DNA from: CALCZU01 sp964396165
GTDB taxonomy: Bacteria > Bdellovibrionota > FAC87 > UBA2466
Length of the DNA stretch: 64,000 bases
Direction of reading: 5' to 3'
Assembly: GCA_964396165.1 (NCBI GenBank)
Contig: CAYNEF010000013.1
Location: 14,673 to 78,672 of the forward strand
The notes under the pieces were generated by a model. That model saw only the letters and a program-made list of their open reading frames with translations, did no database searches and was not told where the DNA came from. The position numbers and the translations under genes were made by a program. Positions 8,668-17,170 of this stretch are shown one piece after another; the stretch's first letter is position 1; each line of letters begins with the position of its first letter.

Positions 8668-9528
8668 CTAGCGGTGAACGTGGAAGGGCTGAACCTTAGA
8701 TAAAAGCAATTCTGCGACTTTGACTTCGTTGTTTCCACGGTCACAGATGAACAAAGACATGCCTGAAATGAAGACGTTGGTCGGGTGTTTGAGTTCAGTT
8801 TGGGTAAAGATACCGCAGGAATTTCCCGATTTACCTGAGCCAATCAAAGTCGTTAGGGCTTTAGAAATCAAAGAAAACACCTTGATCTGGTGGTTATAGG
8901 TATCCGCAATATAAAGGTTGTTGCCACTATAAGACATACTCATCGGCTTATTGAGTTCAACGGGGTTTTTCGGCGTAAAAAGTGTTGTCACGTTTTTGCC
9001 GTCCCAAGCCTTGATGCTACTGGTAGCGAGATCTGTAAAAAAGAGCAGCTCTCCGTTAGTGGTCATGCCGCACATTTGTTTGCAAGACGTGTTGATTGCT
9101 ACTTCCACCTGATTGCGAATGGGATCGAATGAGTAAATCGTGGATGTGCTGGAACTTAAGATAAGTAGCTTTTCATTGTATTCGTACACATCAATGGGAG
9201 AGGGGGGAGAATTTTGAATTGTAGTGACAGAAGCGTTGCTTAAGCTGACTTCACGCACCAGATTATTTCCGCAGTCAGCTACAAAAAGTGAGTTATGAAA
9301 AACTGCTGCACTTTGGGGGGAATTAAATTCGGCATCGCGCAAATGCCCGTCTTTGTAACCTTTTGTACCTGTACCTATTCTATAGCGTACTTTTCCGCCC
9401 CTATCTAAAACCCACAGACAATGGTTTTGAGAGTCAACGACACAAATATCGCGGTTGGGAAGTCCGCAAATTCGGCTGGGGGTGCCTAGTAGATGATCTG
9501 ATTTTAATTGGCGTGCTGGGTCAGACAT
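8668..9528 (-). CDS. NHL-repeat beta-propeller protein
   Basis: A 286-residue protein made of NHL-type repeats, for example VVDSQNHCLWVLD, VADCGNNLVREVS, IADTYNHQIKVF and ICDRGNNEVKV. Together they should make one beta-propeller of about six blades. No signal peptide is evident, so it is probably cytoplasmic or exported by an unusual route. NHL propellers bind proteins or ligands, or act as lyases or lactonases; no catalytic residues can be assigned. It is upstream of and co-oriented with the ABC-F gene and divergent from a giant lipoprotein gene. Confidence 0.8.
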   Translation of the reverse strand: MSDPARQLKSDHLLGTPSRICGLPNRDICVVDSQNHCLWVLDRGGKVRYRIGTGTKGYKDGHLRDAEFNSPQSAAVFHNSLFVADCGNNLVREVSLSNASVTTIQNSPPSPIDVYEYNEKLLILSSSTSTIYSFDPIRNQVEVAINTSCKQMCGMTTNGELLFFTDLATSSIKAWDGKNVTTLFTPKNPVELNKPMSMSYSGNNLYIADTYNHQIKVFSLISKALTTLIGSGKSGNSCGIFTQTELKHPTNVFISGMSLFICDRGNNEVKVAELLLSKVQPFHVHR

Positions 9529-9606
9529 TTTTAAAAACTCGAGTTTCTTACAGTTATTAATTATTCGGCTGAACTTACACTCAGCTTGAAGGGTACCTGC
9601 ATTGTG

Positions 9607-9629
9607 AAGATCTTTTCATATTAGATCTT
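9607..9629. promoter_or_regulatory. Short hairpin between divergent genes
   Basis: A 7-bp stem (AAGATCT / AGATCTT) around a 9-base loop, followed by a T-rich run on the plus strand. It lies in the 139-bp gap between the NHL gene (minus) and the first IPT lipoprotein gene (plus). It could be an operator or leader structure. The stem is short and partly self-complementary, so support is weak. Confidence 0.3.
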
Positions 9630-9667
9630 TTTATTTACGCCTGAAATAAGACGTAAAGCTATATAAG

Positions 9668-12600
9668 GTGTTAGGAAATAAGATAAAAATTCTATTTGTA
9701 CTATTGTGCCAGATTTTTTTCGTGGGTTGTCCTGCGATTCAAGATCCGCGCTCCGCATCTGCTACCGATAACGCAACACTCGTATTGTCTGATGGTAAAA
9801 CTGAAGGCACTGAAAATTATGATTATGATTACGGAGTTGTCATCGCTGGCAATTCCAAAGATGCGAGAATTACCATTTCCAATACGGGAATTGTCAAAGC
9901 GACTGATTTAACGGTTGGAGCATTGCCTGACGTTCTGTCGTATGTAGGAGGAATCTTTCCGGGAACTGGAGGAAATTGTGGCGCGGTCTTAAATCCAGGT
10001 GACAGTTGTATTTTAAATATCAAATTTACACCCAATGAAGAAACGGTACTGGATGACACCATTTCCATTTCTTACTACAGCTCTTTCGATAAGGTGAAAA
10101 CTCTCTATGCTTTTTTAAAGTTGAAGGGAACAGACGATAAACTGACTGCTCCTGAAATTACCAGTATCAGCCCCACGATTGGTAATATTTCGGGGGGGAC
10201 AATCGTATCGATTTCGGGTCCGCATTTTTATGCAAATTCAGTTGTAAAAATTGGGGGAAGTTCATGTACCGGAGTCACACGGTTAAATAGTAAAACACTT
10301 CTTTGTACAACTTCGGCTCACGCAGCCGGTACGGTAGATGTACAAGTGACTTCTCCTTACGGCTATACCGGAACTTTAGCATCTTCGTATCGATACAATT
10401 CCACACCGGCCATAAGTAGTGTCAGTCCAAGCGGTGGCCCACCCAACGCAACAACAAATATTTCCATTACCGGAACTTCATTTACAGCGGGTGCAACGGT
10501 TTTAGTGGGAAGTGGGACTTGCACTGGCGTGACTGTTGTCTCTTCGACGCAAATTACCTGCACGGTACCTGCACAAGCAGCAGGAAGTTATGATGTGACA
10601 GTGACAAACACGGGAGGATTTACCTCAACACTTTCAAGCGGCTTTACCTACCGAGATGCTCCGACTGTTTCAAGCGTTGCTCCTTCACGGATTTATACAG
10701 CAGGAAGACAAATTACGATTACTGGTACGGGATTTGTCACGGGTGCGACTGTTACTGTGAATGGTAGCAGTTGCTCTTCTGTAAGTGTAAACAGTTCTAC
10801 TTCACTTACCTGTATTGTCGGATCCTCTACAGTTGGGACTTACGGTATTGTTGTGACTAACACCGATACGCAATACGGATCGCTCAGTAACGCGCTCACT
10901 GTTGCTAGCACTGGAGTTTGGCTTCCTATGTCTACTACCAATGCTCCTTCGCCACGTCTGCCAAGTAGCGTAGTTTGGACTGGTTCACAAATGATTATAT
11001 GGAGCGATGGCTCTGCAGTGGGTAATGGAAAACTTTATGATCCGGTTGCAGATAATTGGACTACGGTGTCTACGACCAATCGTCCACAGTCCACATACGG
11101 TGGCGAAAGTACCGTATGGACAGGAAGCAAAATGATCGTTTGGGGCGGATACGGTGGGACGAATAGTGGTTCTCGATATGATCCGGTTTCAAATACATGG
11201 TCGTCGATGACTACTACTGGAGCACCTTCTGCAAGATTTGCAGCTTCTACCATCTGGACGGGTGGTGAGATGGTCCTCTGGGGAGGAAGATACAACCTCA
11301 CAACCAATTATTTTAATGATGGCGGTAAATATAATCCGTATTCTGATTCGTGGGCTGCAATATCGACGACAAATGCGCCGCAGGAAGCTGTCGGTGCAGG
11401 TGGGGTTTGGAGTGGAAGTGAATTGCTAGTTTGGGGAGGGCAAAACACTACAGGAAATTTAAATACGGGAGGCAGATACAACGTCAATTCCGATTCCTGG
11501 ACTTTGATGACGACGACAAATGCCCCAACGCGAAGGGCAACTTTTGGAATGCAGTGGACGGGTTCAAAAGCAATTGTAATGGCAGGCTTTGCGACGGGTA
11601 CAAATGATACAAACTCAGGGGGGATTTATGATCCAGAAACTAACTCCTGGACTGCAACGACAACAACAGGGGCTCCCAGATATAGATATGAATACGCGTC
11701 TGCCTGGACAGGTTCCAGTTATATCGTTTGGGGAGGAATTACTCTGGGAAGTGGAGCGAGCAACTTAAATACGGGGGGACTTTATAATCCTGTATCGAAT
11801 AGTTGGGTGGAGTTGACATCGATTGGCGCAGCACCGGGAGATCCTGGATTGCGTGGAACTGTAGGAGTGTGGACTGGTCGTAGTTTTATCGTTTTTGGCG
11901 GACGAGATTACAACGGTACTGCCTACACGAACACGGGAGGACAATATATTCCCCCTGCTGATTCCGCATCGAACAGTTGGACATTGATGACAACGAGTAG
12001 TGCACCACGCGGCGGATCAGGACATGTACAAGTTTGGACAGGATCTAAAATGCTCGTGTGGGGTACTAATTTATTAGGGGGAACAGTAAATACGGGTGGA
12101 AGTTACGATACGGTCACAAATTCTTGGACTGCGCTTACCACAACAAATGCTCCACCAAATAGAAGTAGTCCACAGGGAGCTTGGACAGGAAGTAGAATGA
12201 TTGTTTATGGAGGAACTTCAAATACCGGTGGAAGTTATGATCCCGTTTCAAATAGTTGGACGACACTTTCCACAACAAATGCTCCAGCAGCACGAACTCA
12301 GTTTTTAGGATTTTGGACAGGCAGAAAAATGATTTTCTGGGGAGGAATTAGTTCAGTGGGAAGTGTGGATATGTACGATCCAGCTACAAACTCCTGGACT
12401 AGTGTTAGTACATCTAATGCTCCTCCGTGCTACTACGCACACCCTGGTGTTTGGACAGGCAAACACCTTCTCGTATGGGGAACAAGTACTGCTTCCAATC
12501 AAGGGGGAGCATTTAATCCAGAGACAAACGTATGGACAACTATCACGACGACAAATGCGCCTTCGGTAAGGCTATACGCATCTGCGGTTTGGACAGGATC

Positions 12601-12961
12601 TAAAATGCTTGTGTGGGGAGGAGATAATTCGGGCGCTTTGAACTCGGGAGGGGCATATGATGTCATCTCAAATTCTTGGACAGCTCTTTCAACGACTTCT
12701 GCGCCTGTAGGAAGAACGGGACACACGGCTATTTGGACTGGTAGCAAAATGATTGTTTGGGGAGGTAGTGCGCCTTCTGATTCCAACACAGGGGCACTTT
12801 ATGATCCCTACACAAATACTTGGTCTGCAACGACGACCATTGGCGTTCCACCGAAACGCTCTTCCCATCGTGCGATCTGGACTGGAAATAAAATGCTTAT
12901 TTGGGGAAGCAACTGGTCCGGAGGAGTAAATGAAAATACAGGGGGAGTCTACACTCCCTGA
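9668..12961 (+). CDS. Giant surface lipoprotein: ASH-like domain, 3 IPT/TIG domains, 14 Trp-rich propeller repeats
   Basis: A 1097-residue predicted lipoprotein with a GTG start, hydrophobic leader and lipobox (FFVGC, Cys about 21). An immunoglobulin-like ASH/choice-of-anchor segment (about 45-150) is followed by three IPT/TIG domains (about 161-245, 246-330, 331-415). Fourteen kelch-like repeats follow, each with a WTGSKMIVWGG-type strand and an NSWT segment. After repeat 7 comes a linker (PPADSASN), and the protein ends GGVYTP, which suggests two seven-bladed propellers in tandem. It is probably an outer-membrane or surface adhesion or binding protein. It is paralogous to the next gene. Confidence 0.85.
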   Translation: MLGNKIKILFVLLCQIFFVGCPAIQDPRSASATDNATLVLSDGKTEGTENYDYDYGVVIAGNSKDARITISNTGIVKATDLTVGALPDVLSYVGGIFPGTGGNCGAVLNPGDSCILNIKFTPNEETVLDDTISISYYSSFDKVKTLYAFLKLKGTDDKLTAPEITSISPTIGNISGGTIVSISGPHFYANSVVKIGGSSCTGVTRLNSKTLLCTTSAHAAGTVDVQVTSPYGYTGTLASSYRYNSTPAISSVSPSGGPPNATTNISITGTSFTAGATVLVGSGTCTGVTVVSSTQITCTVPAQAAGSYDVTVTNTGGFTSTLSSGFTYRDAPTVSSVAPSRIYTAGRQITITGTGFVTGATVTVNGSSCSSVSVNSSTSLTCIVGSSTVGTYGIVVTNTDTQYGSLSNALTVASTGVWLPMSTTNAPSPRLPSSVVWTGSQMIIWSDGSAVGNGKLYDPVADNWTTVSTTNRPQSTYGGESTVWTGSKMIVWGGYGGTNSGSRYDPVSNTWSSMTTTGAPSARFAASTIWTGGEMVLWGGRYNLTTNYFNDGGKYNPYSDSWAAISTTNAPQEAVGAGGVWSGSELLVWGGQNTTGNLNTGGRYNVNSDSWTLMTTTNAPTRRATFGMQWTGSKAIVMAGFATGTNDTNSGGIYDPETNSWTATTTTGAPRYRYEYASAWTGSSYIVWGGITLGSGASNLNTGGLYNPVSNSWVELTSIGAAPGDPGLRGTVGVWTGRSFIVFGGRDYNGTAYTNTGGQYIPPADSASNSWTLMTTSSAPRGGSGHVQVWTGSKMLVWGTNLLGGTVNTGGSYDTVTNSWTALTTTNAPPNRSSPQGAWTGSRMIVYGGTSNTGGSYDPVSNSWTTLSTTNAPAARTQFLGFWTGRKMIFWGGISSVGSVDMYDPATNSWTSVSTSNAPPCYYAHPGVWTGKHLLVWGTSTASNQGGAFNPETNVWTTITTTNAPSVRLYASAVWTGSKMLVWGGDNSGALNSGGAYDVISNSWTALSTTSAPVGRTGHTAIWTGSKMIVWGGSAPSDSNTGALYDPYTNTWSATTTIGVPPKRSSHRAIWTGNKMLIWGSNWSGGVNENTGGVYTP

Positions 12962-13070
12962 TAATTTCAATTGTTAAGATCTCTTCACAAACCATCAATT
13001 TTCTCCATCATCTTTCCTTCACAATAATCGACTACAATTTGTACAGTTCACGTATTTGGGACGTATATTG

Positions 13071-16000
13071 ATGAGACAAAAAATAAATTCTAATGCAGTG
13101 AAAATCTGCAATATTATTATTCTACTTGTCTGCCATCTATTTCTTTTAGGCTGCCCTAAAGATCCAAGAGCAAAAACAGGAAAGGGAAGTGATGTCGCAA
13201 CACTTCTAATCTCAATGAGTGGACAAAGCACTTCTTCCGATTACTATACCTACGATTTTGGTTCTGTATTTCCAAACGCAACAAAAGACGCCACTTTTAC
13301 AATCAGTAATAGTGGTACATTGAAAGCAACTGAAATTACTCTTTCGACACTCCCTACAACAGTCACTCGATCCGGGGGAACTTGCACAAGTGAAATCGAA
13401 GCGGGTGAATCTTGTACGATGATTTTCACTTTTGCACCGACAGAGAGTACGAATTTAAGCGGTAATGTGGATATCAATTATTCAAGCAACTTCAACAATA
13501 ACGCCAGTTTTTTTAGCACAATACAGCTGAGTGGTCAGGATGGTTCATTCTCAGCCCCTGAAATCACATCTGTAAGCCCAGAGTATGGTTCCATTCTCGG
13601 AGGCAGTACGATCACTTTGAGCGGCCCTTATTTTGGTGAGGGAAGTACAGTAGCAGTTGGTGGAAGTACTTGCAGCGGAGTTTCACTATCCAGCAATAAA
13701 ACCGCTCTTACGTGCACATATCCTGCGCATAGCTCAGGGCTTGTTAACATCGTTGTGACATCCCCTTATGGACTCACAGGAACTCTCACTCAAATTTTTA
13801 ATTACCATGAAGTACCAGTCGTTACTTCCATTTCTCGTTCTGCAGGTGCACTTGCTGGTGGAACAAGTTTGACTATCACAGGAAGCAATTTTGTCAGCGG
13901 CGCATCTGTCTCAATCGGTGGCAGTAATTGCGGTTCTCTCAGTGTGGTTTCATCGACGCAGATAACTTGTGTCACAAGCAGTAATACAGCAGGTACAAAA
14001 AGTGTGGTTGTGACCAATGCAGATGGATTTAGCGGCACTTTGCCGAATGCTTATACGTATCAAGCAGCACCATCGGTCACGAGTATCAATGTTTCTGCAG
14101 GTGCACTAGCAGGCGGAACTTCAATGACAATTACTGGAAGCGGGTTTTTAACAGGTGCAACAGTATTGATCGGGGGAAGCAGTGCGACCTCTGTTTCTGT
14201 AAATTCCTCGACACAAATTACTTGTGTGACGCCCACACACGCTGCAGGGACTGTCAGCATCGTTGTGACGAATACAGATTCACAAACAGGGACAGGAACA
14301 AATCTTTACACCTACCAAGCAGCACCTACAGCCACGAGTGTGAGTCCAACAGCAGGCGCATTGGGTGGAAGCACCAGTATTACGGTAACGGGAACAGGTT
14401 TTGTATCGGGTGCGACGGTCACAGTGGGCGGAGTCAATTGTAGTTCAGTAAACGTTTCATCTGGTACATCACTTACTTGTACAACTGGTGCACACGCTGC
14501 TGGTGTCACGAGTATCATAGTAACAAATGCAGATACGCAAAGTGGTACAGGAAGTAATTTATACACTTACCAAGCTGGGCCTTCAGTGACTTCAGTTTCT
14601 CCGACTGCAGGTGCGCTAGCCGGTGGTACGACATTGACTATTACAGGGACAGATTTTTTGAGTGGCGCGACAGTAACTGTGGGTGGAACCACATGTACAT
14701 CTCCTAACGTCGCAAGTTCTACGAGTATCACTTGCACATTGCCCGCAAAAAGCGCAGGCGCGTATGCGGTAGCTGTTACCAATTCTGACACGCAAAGTGG
14801 CTCGTTAAGTTCGGCGTACACGTATCAACCTGCACCGACAGTCAGCAGTGTGAGTCCCTCTTCTGGTTCTGTTGCAGGTAGCACTTCGATAACTCTTACA
14901 GGTACAGGATTTGTCAGTGGTGCAACTGTTTCGGTTGCAGGAGTTACTTGTACTTCTCCCAGTGTAACGAGTTCAACGACAATGACTTGTACGACTCCTG
15001 CTTCGCCATCCAGTTACGGTGGAGCAGTGGATATAGTGGCGACAAATAGCGACTCGCAAACAGGTACTCTCACTAATGGATATTTATATGATCCGGAAAA
15101 ATGGACGACATTAACGACCGCTAATGCTCCTACTTGGCACGAACATACTTTAACTCACTGGACAGGATCCAAAATTTTTATCATGGGAGGAAACTCGAGC
15201 ATCCAACAGAACATGGGTGAACTTTATGATCCCGTCACAGGTACTTCTACATTTGCAACGACAACGAATGCTCCACGCGGAGCACGTCCTCAATCTGGAG
15301 TATGGACGGGGAGCAAAATGATTATCTGGGGGGGATTTAATGGCGGCTATTTAAATTCCGGCGGCATTTACGATCCAGTTGCAAACTCCTGGAGTGTAGT
15401 CAGTACTACAAACGCGCCGACTCCAAGAGATGGCCCAAGTTTAGTTTGGACAGGTTCTAAAATGCTAGCTTTTGGCGGAGTCGCTGCCACCAATGGAAAT
15501 GAGGGCGGCGTCTATGATCCTGAAACCAATACGTGGACGCTGATGACAACGACAAATGCTCCTTCTTCAGTTTGGAAACATATTTTAGGAGTTTGGACTG
15601 GGAAGTATTATATCAATTACAACAAAAGATATGAGCTAGCGACTGATACCTGGTTAGATAACAGCACAACCAACGCAGGTAGCTTTACTGACAGCGCTAT
15701 TATTTGGACAGGGAAACATGTCATTGTTTGGGGAGGAAACGGAAACAATGTAGGCGGAATGTACAATCCAGAAACCAATACCTGGAATTTGACATCCACC
15801 TTGAATGCACCATCAGCCAGAACTACCGCTATCAATGCGTGGACAGGTGGACGCATGATTGTCTGGGGTGGGTATGATTCAGGAAATGTCTTTTTGAATG
15901 ATGGCGGAAATTTTGATCCAGAGACAAATACTTGGGTGAGAACTACTACCGTGAATGCGCCATCCGGCAGGCGATACCCGGTAAATGGAATTTGGATAGG

Positions 16001-17108
16001 ATCTAAATTTTTAGTTTGGGGCGGTACGGATTATAGTGGCGGACCTGCAACACTGGTAGGAGGTCTTTACACGCCGCCAGCGGATACTGCATCTAATACG
16101 TGGACTGCTATGACAACGTCTGGTGCTCCATCTATTCGCCAACAATTTTCTGCTCTTTGGATTGGAAGTAAAATGATCGTGTGGGGAGGAGTAAATGGTT
16201 CGCAAATAAATTCGGGAGGGCAATTCGATCCTGTCGCTAATAGCTGGACGACAATTTCCACAACTGGGGCAGCGGGAATTCGCTCCTACCACACAATACA
16301 CTGGACTGGAAAAAATATGCTGATATGGGGGGGATCAAACGGCAGCAATTCCCTTAATTCTGGCGGTGCATATGATCCGATTGCAAATACCTGGACAGCT
16401 CTTTCCACTACTAATGCTCCAGTAGGCAGAACTGGCTTTGCCAGTGTCTGGACAGGAAGCAAAATGCTAGTTTGGAGTGGATCAGATTCTTCCAGCACAT
16501 TATTAAATGATGGGTTTCAATACGACTACAATGCAAATTCCTGGAGTACGATTTCTACTACAAATGCACCGACTGCTAGAAATTGCAATAAGTCAGTCTG
16601 GACAGGAAGCAAAATGCTGATCTGGTCAGGTAGTACAGGATCCTATAGCACTGGTGGCGCCTATGATTTAGAAAATAATACTTGGACAACTACTTCCACG
16701 ACTGGTGCGCCTTCAGGACGTGCTTATGATCCGCTCATTGTCTGGACCGGAAGTAAAATGCTCGTGTGGTCAGGGTATCCGGGAGCGTTTTCCAACGACG
16801 GTGGACTATATGATCCGAATAGCAACACCTGGACAAGGACTTCGACTACAGGCGCGCCGGCACTTAGATATTATCCAGTAGGTGTATGGACAGGCTCTCG
16901 ATTAATCGTATGGGGAAGTTATAACGGAAGTTATTTAAATAGTGGCGGAATTTACGATCCGATTGCAAATAGTTGGGTTTCGACCACAACTACAAATGCA
17001 CCCAGCACTAGATCACTATTTCAAGCAGTTTGGACGGGAAGTAAAATGATATTGTGGGGTGGATCAAACGGTACAAATTTAAATACCGGCGGAATATATA
17101 CCCCTTAA
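13071..17108 (+). CDS. Giant surface lipoprotein: ASH-like domain, 6 IPT/TIG domains, 14 Trp-rich propeller repeats
   Basis: A 1345-residue paralogue of the upstream lipoprotein, with the lipobox in FLLGCPKD. The start at 13071 is an ATG with GGGA about 10 bases upstream; the frame can extend to a TTG at 13056. The same architecture is seen, but with six IPT/TIG domains at a regular spacing of about 255 bp (near 13556, 13813, 14068, 14323, 14578, 14833). Fourteen kelch-like repeats follow, again with the PPADTASN linker after repeat 7 and the terminal GGIYTP. The IPT domains are far more alike here than in the upstream paralogue, pointing to recent tandem expansion. A surface ligand-binding role is inferred. 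Confidence 0.87.
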   Translation: MRQKINSNAVKICNIIILLVCHLFLLGCPKDPRAKTGKGSDVATLLISMSGQSTSSDYYTYDFGSVFPNATKDATFTISNSGTLKATEITLSTLPTTVTRSGGTCTSEIEAGESCTMIFTFAPTESTNLSGNVDINYSSNFNNNASFFSTIQLSGQDGSFSAPEITSVSPEYGSILGGSTITLSGPYFGEGSTVAVGGSTCSGVSLSSNKTALTCTYPAHSSGLVNIVVTSPYGLTGTLTQIFNYHEVPVVTSISRSAGALAGGTSLTITGSNFVSGASVSIGGSNCGSLSVVSSTQITCVTSSNTAGTKSVVVTNADGFSGTLPNAYTYQAAPSVTSINVSAGALAGGTSMTITGSGFLTGATVLIGGSSATSVSVNSSTQITCVTPTHAAGTVSIVVTNTDSQTGTGTNLYTYQAAPTATSVSPTAGALGGSTSITVTGTGFVSGATVTVGGVNCSSVNVSSGTSLTCTTGAHAAGVTSIIVTNADTQSGTGSNLYTYQAGPSVTSVSPTAGALAGGTTLTITGTDFLSGATVTVGGTTCTSPNVASSTSITCTLPAKSAGAYAVAVTNSDTQSGSLSSAYTYQPAPTVSSVSPSSGSVAGSTSITLTGTGFVSGATVSVAGVTCTSPSVTSSTTMTCTTPASPSSYGGAVDIVATNSDSQTGTLTNGYLYDPEKWTTLTTANAPTWHEHTLTHWTGSKIFIMGGNSSIQQNMGELYDPVTGTSTFATTTNAPRGARPQSGVWTGSKMIIWGGFNGGYLNSGGIYDPVANSWSVVSTTNAPTPRDGPSLVWTGSKMLAFGGVAATNGNEGGVYDPETNTWTLMTTTNAPSSVWKHILGVWTGKYYINYNKRYELATDTWLDNSTTNAGSFTDSAIIWTGKHVIVWGGNGNNVGGMYNPETNTWNLTSTLNAPSARTTAINAWTGGRMIVWGGYDSGNVFLNDGGNFDPETNTWVRTTTVNAPSGRRYPVNGIWIGSKFLVWGGTDYSGGPATLVGGLYTPPADTASNTWTAMTTSGAPSIRQQFSALWIGSKMIVWGGVNGSQINSGGQFDPVANSWTTISTTGAAGIRSYHTIHWTGKNMLIWGGSNGSNSLNSGGAYDPIANTWTALSTTNAPVGRTGFASVWTGSKMLVWSGSDSSSTLLNDGFQYDYNANSWSTISTTNAPTARNCNKSVWTGSKMLIWSGSTGSYSTGGAYDLENNTWTTTSTTGAPSGRAYDPLIVWTGSKMLVWSGYPGAFSNDGGLYDPNSNTWTRTSTTGAPALRYYPVGVWTGSRLIVWGSYNGSYLNSGGIYDPIANSWVSTTTTNAPSTRSLFQAVWTGSKMILWGGSNGTNLNTGGIYTP

Positions 17109-17170
17109 AGTTTTGAAATTTAACATAAAGTTTTGACGCAATTTTTCCGATAAGTGAGCTGGAGATTTGC

